Shown here one piece after another: positions 5,902 through 8,001 of a stretch of DNA of 8,001 nucleotides. Both the position numbers and the translations under genes were made by a program. Origin of the DNA: JBBQXY01 sp051004815 (GTDB lineage Bacteria > Chloroflexota > Ktedonobacteria > Ktedonobacterales > Ktedonobacteraceae); the NCBI GenBank assembly GCA_051004815.1, contig JBPCJY010000165.1, positions 1 to 8,001 of the forward strand, written 5' to 3'. Under the pieces are notes generated by a model. The model was not told the origin of the DNA. It searched no databases and saw nothing but the letters and a program-made list of their open reading frames with translations. Position 1 is the stretch's first letter. The number at the start of each line of letters is the position of its first letter.

Positions 5902-7807
5902 ATGTACATAAGTATTGAGCAACTAGGAATCTCATTAAGAAAGCTTGATCCTATCAATCCTTTTTTTGGAGTCTCGTTTCTTGCTTTCAAAGAATCTGGT
6001 TTACGCATTGGTGATCCTCAACCAGTAAATATTGCTGAAGAGGAAACATCGATCCTTGAAGCTTATTATAATCCACTTCCGGCAAGTGATTATTACTATA
6101 TGCCTCTCCGAAAAACAGGACCCAAAAAAAAAGAGATGGGTATCCAAAAGAAAGTATCCGTCAAGTACTCTTCAGAAAACTCGAACCACTACTTTTGCTG
6201 GAGCTTTTATACACTCAAGAAATAGACCCGAATGGGCTTGGAAACCAGACTACTTATCGAAGCTTGTTTCACTAGCAAATGCTGTGAAAGTACCAACCTT
6301 CGATCTTGCAATCTGGATGCTGAGAGACCGAGATTGGCCCGAAAACACACAACCTGCTGATATTATCAATTATTTTTTGTCAGCATTTAATATCACCGAA
6401 GAAGAAAGGCATAGCTTATTCGATACAACGTTGCCTGGAACTCTCCCCTTTATAAAACTCTTCCAAAAAGAACCAATAACCTGGAAAGTTTTAAGACGAT
6501 TGACAGGAAGTCCACCTGATGAAACTCCTGAGGAAGGAGGAGGATTAGAAAGCCTTGAACTTATCGGTGTAGGCCCAGCAAAAATTATGAAGTTGGAATT
6601 TGCGCCGAGACTTAATCTAATTATAGGAGACAATGGCCTGGGGAAAACTTTCCTGCTCGAATGTGCTTGGTGGGCATTGAGTGGAAGTTGGGCTGATCCT
6701 GAACAACCAGCGTATCCTCGTTCTGATAGCATAAGCTCAGCCATCTCATTTAAAATCTCTGGTAATCCTGACAAACCTATTCCCGTCTACTTTGATAGAG
6801 TAGCTCAACAATGGCCACTGCCAGAGCAAAAACGCCTTGTATTGCCAGGTGTAGTAATATATGCTCGCGTCGACGGCTCATCTATGATTTGGGACCCTGC
6901 TAAACATTATTGGTCAATAGAGAGCGACCGAGTAAGAGGGTTAGAAACGTCTAATGCTATAAGACTTAATCAGGCTCAGATTTGGAATGGGTTACCTAAT
7001 GAGTCAAGAAGTTTGTTCATTTGCAATGGATTAATCAGGGACTGGATAGATTGGCAATTTATTCCTCCTAAAACTACCTTCGAGACATTTTCTAAGGTGC
7101 TGCAAAAACTGTCACCTTCTCATGAAATAACTCTCATTCCAAGTACTCCCATTAAGCTACCTCGTAATGATTTACAAATGCCTAGACTCAAGCTACCCTA
7201 CGATGATGTACCCATAACCCTACTGTCAGCCGGTATGAAGCGCATTCTAAGCCTCGCCTACCTTTTGGTCTGGACATGGGAAACACATAAAGAAGCCTCT
7301 CAGCATATTGGGAAACCTCCTCAATCTAAGCTTGTGTTAATTATCGATGAGATGGAAGCACACCTGCATCCAAAATGGCAACGCACGATTGTGCCTGCCT
7401 TATTGAATGTAATTAAAGAACTTGAAAAAACGATAGATGTCCAGCTCATTATAGCAACTCATTCGCCATTGGTAATGGCATCAGTTGAACCTATATTTGA
7501 TGAGAAAACCGATAGCCTTTTCACCCTTGACCTTGTTGGAACAAATTTGGAGGTTAAAGACATTCCATATATTAAGCATGGTTCTATTAATTCATGGTTA
7601 ACATCTGAAGTCTTTGATTTAAAAAGAGCATATTCCATAGAAGCAGAATTAGCATTGATTGATGCTAAAAACCTCCAATTGGAAGAACACCCCGATCCAC
7701 AAGAAGTGAGGCATGTATCTCAACGTTTGGCTGAAAACTTACCTTCCATAGACCCTTTTTGGCCTCGCTGGGTATTTTTCGCCGAGAAACATGGAGTACA
7801 TCTTTGA
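5902..7807 (+). CDS. P-loop AAA ATPase (ABC/SMC-like) with a frameshift at an A9 tract
   Basis: ATG 5902 has GAGG (5888-5891) 10 nt upstream and lies 13 nt after the methyltransferase stop. This frame runs to TAG at 6223-6225, but the protein-like sequence moves to the next frame at a run of nine A (6124-6132). Joined there, it gives about 634 residues. Joined numbering: an N-terminal domain (1-230, with NPLPASDYYYMPLR just before the shift and RTTTFAGAFIH after it), Walker A GDNGLGKT (242-249), a signature-like LLSAGMKR (440-447), Walker B LVLIIDEMEAHLHPKW (477-492), and an H-loop IIATHSPL (516-523). These place it in the AAA_21/23-type ATPases seen in OLD, Septu PtuA and retron-linked defence systems. 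No nuclease domain is visible in it. One A fewer would restore the frame. The shift may be a real inactivation, RNA polymerase slippage on A9, or a sequencing error. The second frame alone could begin at TTG 6032, but its first 30 residues look out of frame. The stop overlaps the TTG start of the next gene. Confidence 0.85.
6124..6132 (+). other. A9 homopolymer where the ATPase frame changes
   Basis: Nine consecutive A residues follow CCC in the ATPase gene. Upstream the coding frame is that of ATG 5902, and downstream it is the +1 frame. Both frames encode P-K-K-K across the tract, so the exact joining point is silent. Loss of one A, in DNA or by slippage in the RNA, gives one continuous 634-residue protein. 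Confidence 0.75.
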
Positions 7808-7896
7808 TACCAATAAAACCTCAACCAGAACCGGACGTATTTAATCAAAAAGTACGAATACCAGGAACGAGATTCGTGATTACTCCCCATGCATAA
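7804..7896 (+). pseudogene. Third operon gene, truncated after about 24 codons (HNH-like partner suspected)
   Basis: TTG at 7804 overlaps the ATPase stop by TTGA, with GGAG (7793-7796) 7 nt upstream, the hallmark of a coupled operon gene. It reads MIPIKPQPEPDVFNQKVRIP then GTRF, after which it enters the insertion element at about 7876 and stops at TAA 7894-7896. The pattern P-x-P-E-P-x2-F-x2-K-V-R-x-P-G resembles, from memory, the N terminus of small HNH-like proteins that follow this ATPase type. It is a short match and was not searched. Only the first ~24 residues (7804-7875) are native. No catalytic residue lies in this part. The remainder, if it survives, should lie beyond the other end of the element, outside the window. 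The gene must be non-functional as it stands unless the element is excised. Confidence 0.55.
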
Positions 7897-8001
7897 ATGC
7901 AGGGGCTTCTTGGGGCAAACCCACGCGGTGTAATCCCACCGCTGTGATGTTTATGGCAGCATTCAGATCACGATCAATCACCAGGAGGCAACAGGGGCAA
8001 T
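7880..8001 (-). CDS. tnpB: TnpB (OrfB) RNA-guided nuclease, C-terminal fragment
   Basis: Only the last 39 codons are in the window, ending at TAA 7882-7880. They carry the second half of the zinc finger, C-P-C-C, directly followed by LLVIDRDLNAAINI, the RuvC-III segment with its catalytic aspartate in DRDxNAA, then a tail ending EAPAFMHGE. This is diagnostic of the TnpB C terminus. TnpB is the RNA-guided nuclease of IS200/IS605 and IS607 elements and the ancestor of Cas12. Whether this copy is intact cannot be judged, since its N terminus is outside. The CPCC spacing (C-x-x-C) is normal. Confidence 0.88.
   Translation of the reverse strand, partial: CPCCLLVIDRDLNAAINITAVGLHRVGLPQEAPAFMHGE
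7885..7905 (-). repeat. Subterminal hairpin of the element right end
   Basis: CCCC (7885-7888) pairs with GGGG (7902-7905), and TGCA (7890-7893) with TGCA (7898-7901), around a 4-nt TAAA loop and one bulged A (7889). It lies within the last codons of tnpB. Imperfect hairpins with a bulge near the ends are the recognition sites of the TnpA Y1 transposase. In RNA, the same hairpin would form the 3' part of the omega/re RNA scaffold. Confidence 0.65.

Larger units (their letters stand above)
7854..8001 (-). ncRNA. Expected omega (re) RNA scaffold and guide of TnpB, partial
   Basis: In TnpB elements the guide RNA overlaps the 3' end of tnpB, contains the right-end hairpin, and ends in about 16-20 nt of flanking DNA as guide. 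Here the guide would be the minus-strand sequence from about 7875 downward, beginning GAATCTCGTTCC, which is the reverse complement of the interrupted gene. The ACGAAT/ATTCGT inverted repeat (7854-7859/7872-7877) lies at this junction. The placement follows family knowledge, and no promoter or processing site was seen. Confidence 0.3.
7876..8001 (-). mobile_element. Right end of an IS200/IS605-family element (partial)
   Basis: The minus-strand tnpB 3' end is followed by a subterminal imperfect hairpin, the usual end structure of this family, and then by host sequence that continues the ATPase-linked gene. The boundary is placed near 7875/7876, after AGTAATCAC on the minus strand, because host coding sense ends there. 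The precise cleavage point is inferred. The element's other end lies beyond 8001, so length and presence of tnpA are unknown. There are no target duplications to see, which fits this family. Confidence 0.65.

Noticed and set aside
6032..6121. TTG 6032 as an independent start for the ATPase
   Set aside because: The first 30 residues from it are unlike protein, while the other frame there continues naturally from ATG 5902. The gene is better read as frameshifted at the A9 tract.
7791..7844. 17-codon frame from ATG 7791 overlapping the ATPase end
   Set aside because: The TTG at 7804 with GGAG at proper distance gives a more protein-like sequence that matches a recalled family pattern. The ATG frame ends quickly.
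1..8001. CRISPR array, tRNA or rRNA
   Set aside because: No regularly spaced identical repeats and no tRNA or rRNA core sequences were seen on either strand.

Overview
The window looks like chromosome of a Chloroflexota bacterium of the Ktedonobacteria type. This rests on recalled style rather than a search: two membrane proteins with an N-terminal zinc ribbon, a tandem BACON-like surface protein, short -35/-10 promoters, and a cyanobacteria/Chloroflexi-style small [2Fe-2S] ferredoxin. Nothing in the window fixes the species.

Left part (1-4136). A gene-free leader (1-287) has an extended -10 promoter, several short hairpins, an 11-nt direct repeat and a strong Shine-Dalgarno that serves a 21-codon upstream ORF. 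It precedes a large gene (288-2735) for a zinc ribbon, a linker, one membrane helix and a long extracytoplasmic region of an IPT/TIG-like domain plus five Ig-like repeats. A well-formed promoter overlapping its stop codon drives a 101-residue ferredoxin-like protein (2794-3099), in which the expected third cluster cysteine is an aspartate. A 20-bp perfect hairpin (3110-3156) acts as a two-way terminator between it and a convergent gene (4136-3174, minus strand). That gene has the same plan: zinc ribbon, Gln/Pro-rich linker, membrane helix, outside domain.

Middle (4137-4880). This holds divergent promoters, a small unrecognised gene (about 4435-4680), and a noncoding stretch ending in a near-consensus promoter (TTGACC-N17-TATAAT) for the next operon. 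Copies of an AGTTCAG motif lie on both sides of that promoter.

Right part (4881-8001). This stretch is visibly richer in A+T. An SPPY-type DNA methyltransferase (4881-5888) is followed after 13 nt by a P-loop ATPase of the ABC/SMC-like AAA class (5902-7807). The ATPase reading frame is broken at a run of nine A. A third gene starts with TTG at 7804, overlapping the ATPase stop. Its first 24 codons resemble the N terminus of small HNH-like proteins that I recall next to this kind of ATPase. It is cut off by the right end of an IS200/IS605-type element, whose tnpB (minus strand) runs off the window.

The most interesting reading is a methyltransferase + ATPase + HNH-like operon, a candidate Septu-like or restriction-like defence system, with its presumed nuclease gene interrupted by a TnpB element and its ATPase held out of frame by one base in an A9 tract. 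The gene boundaries, frames and motifs are seen directly. The family link of the third gene and the defence role are inference.
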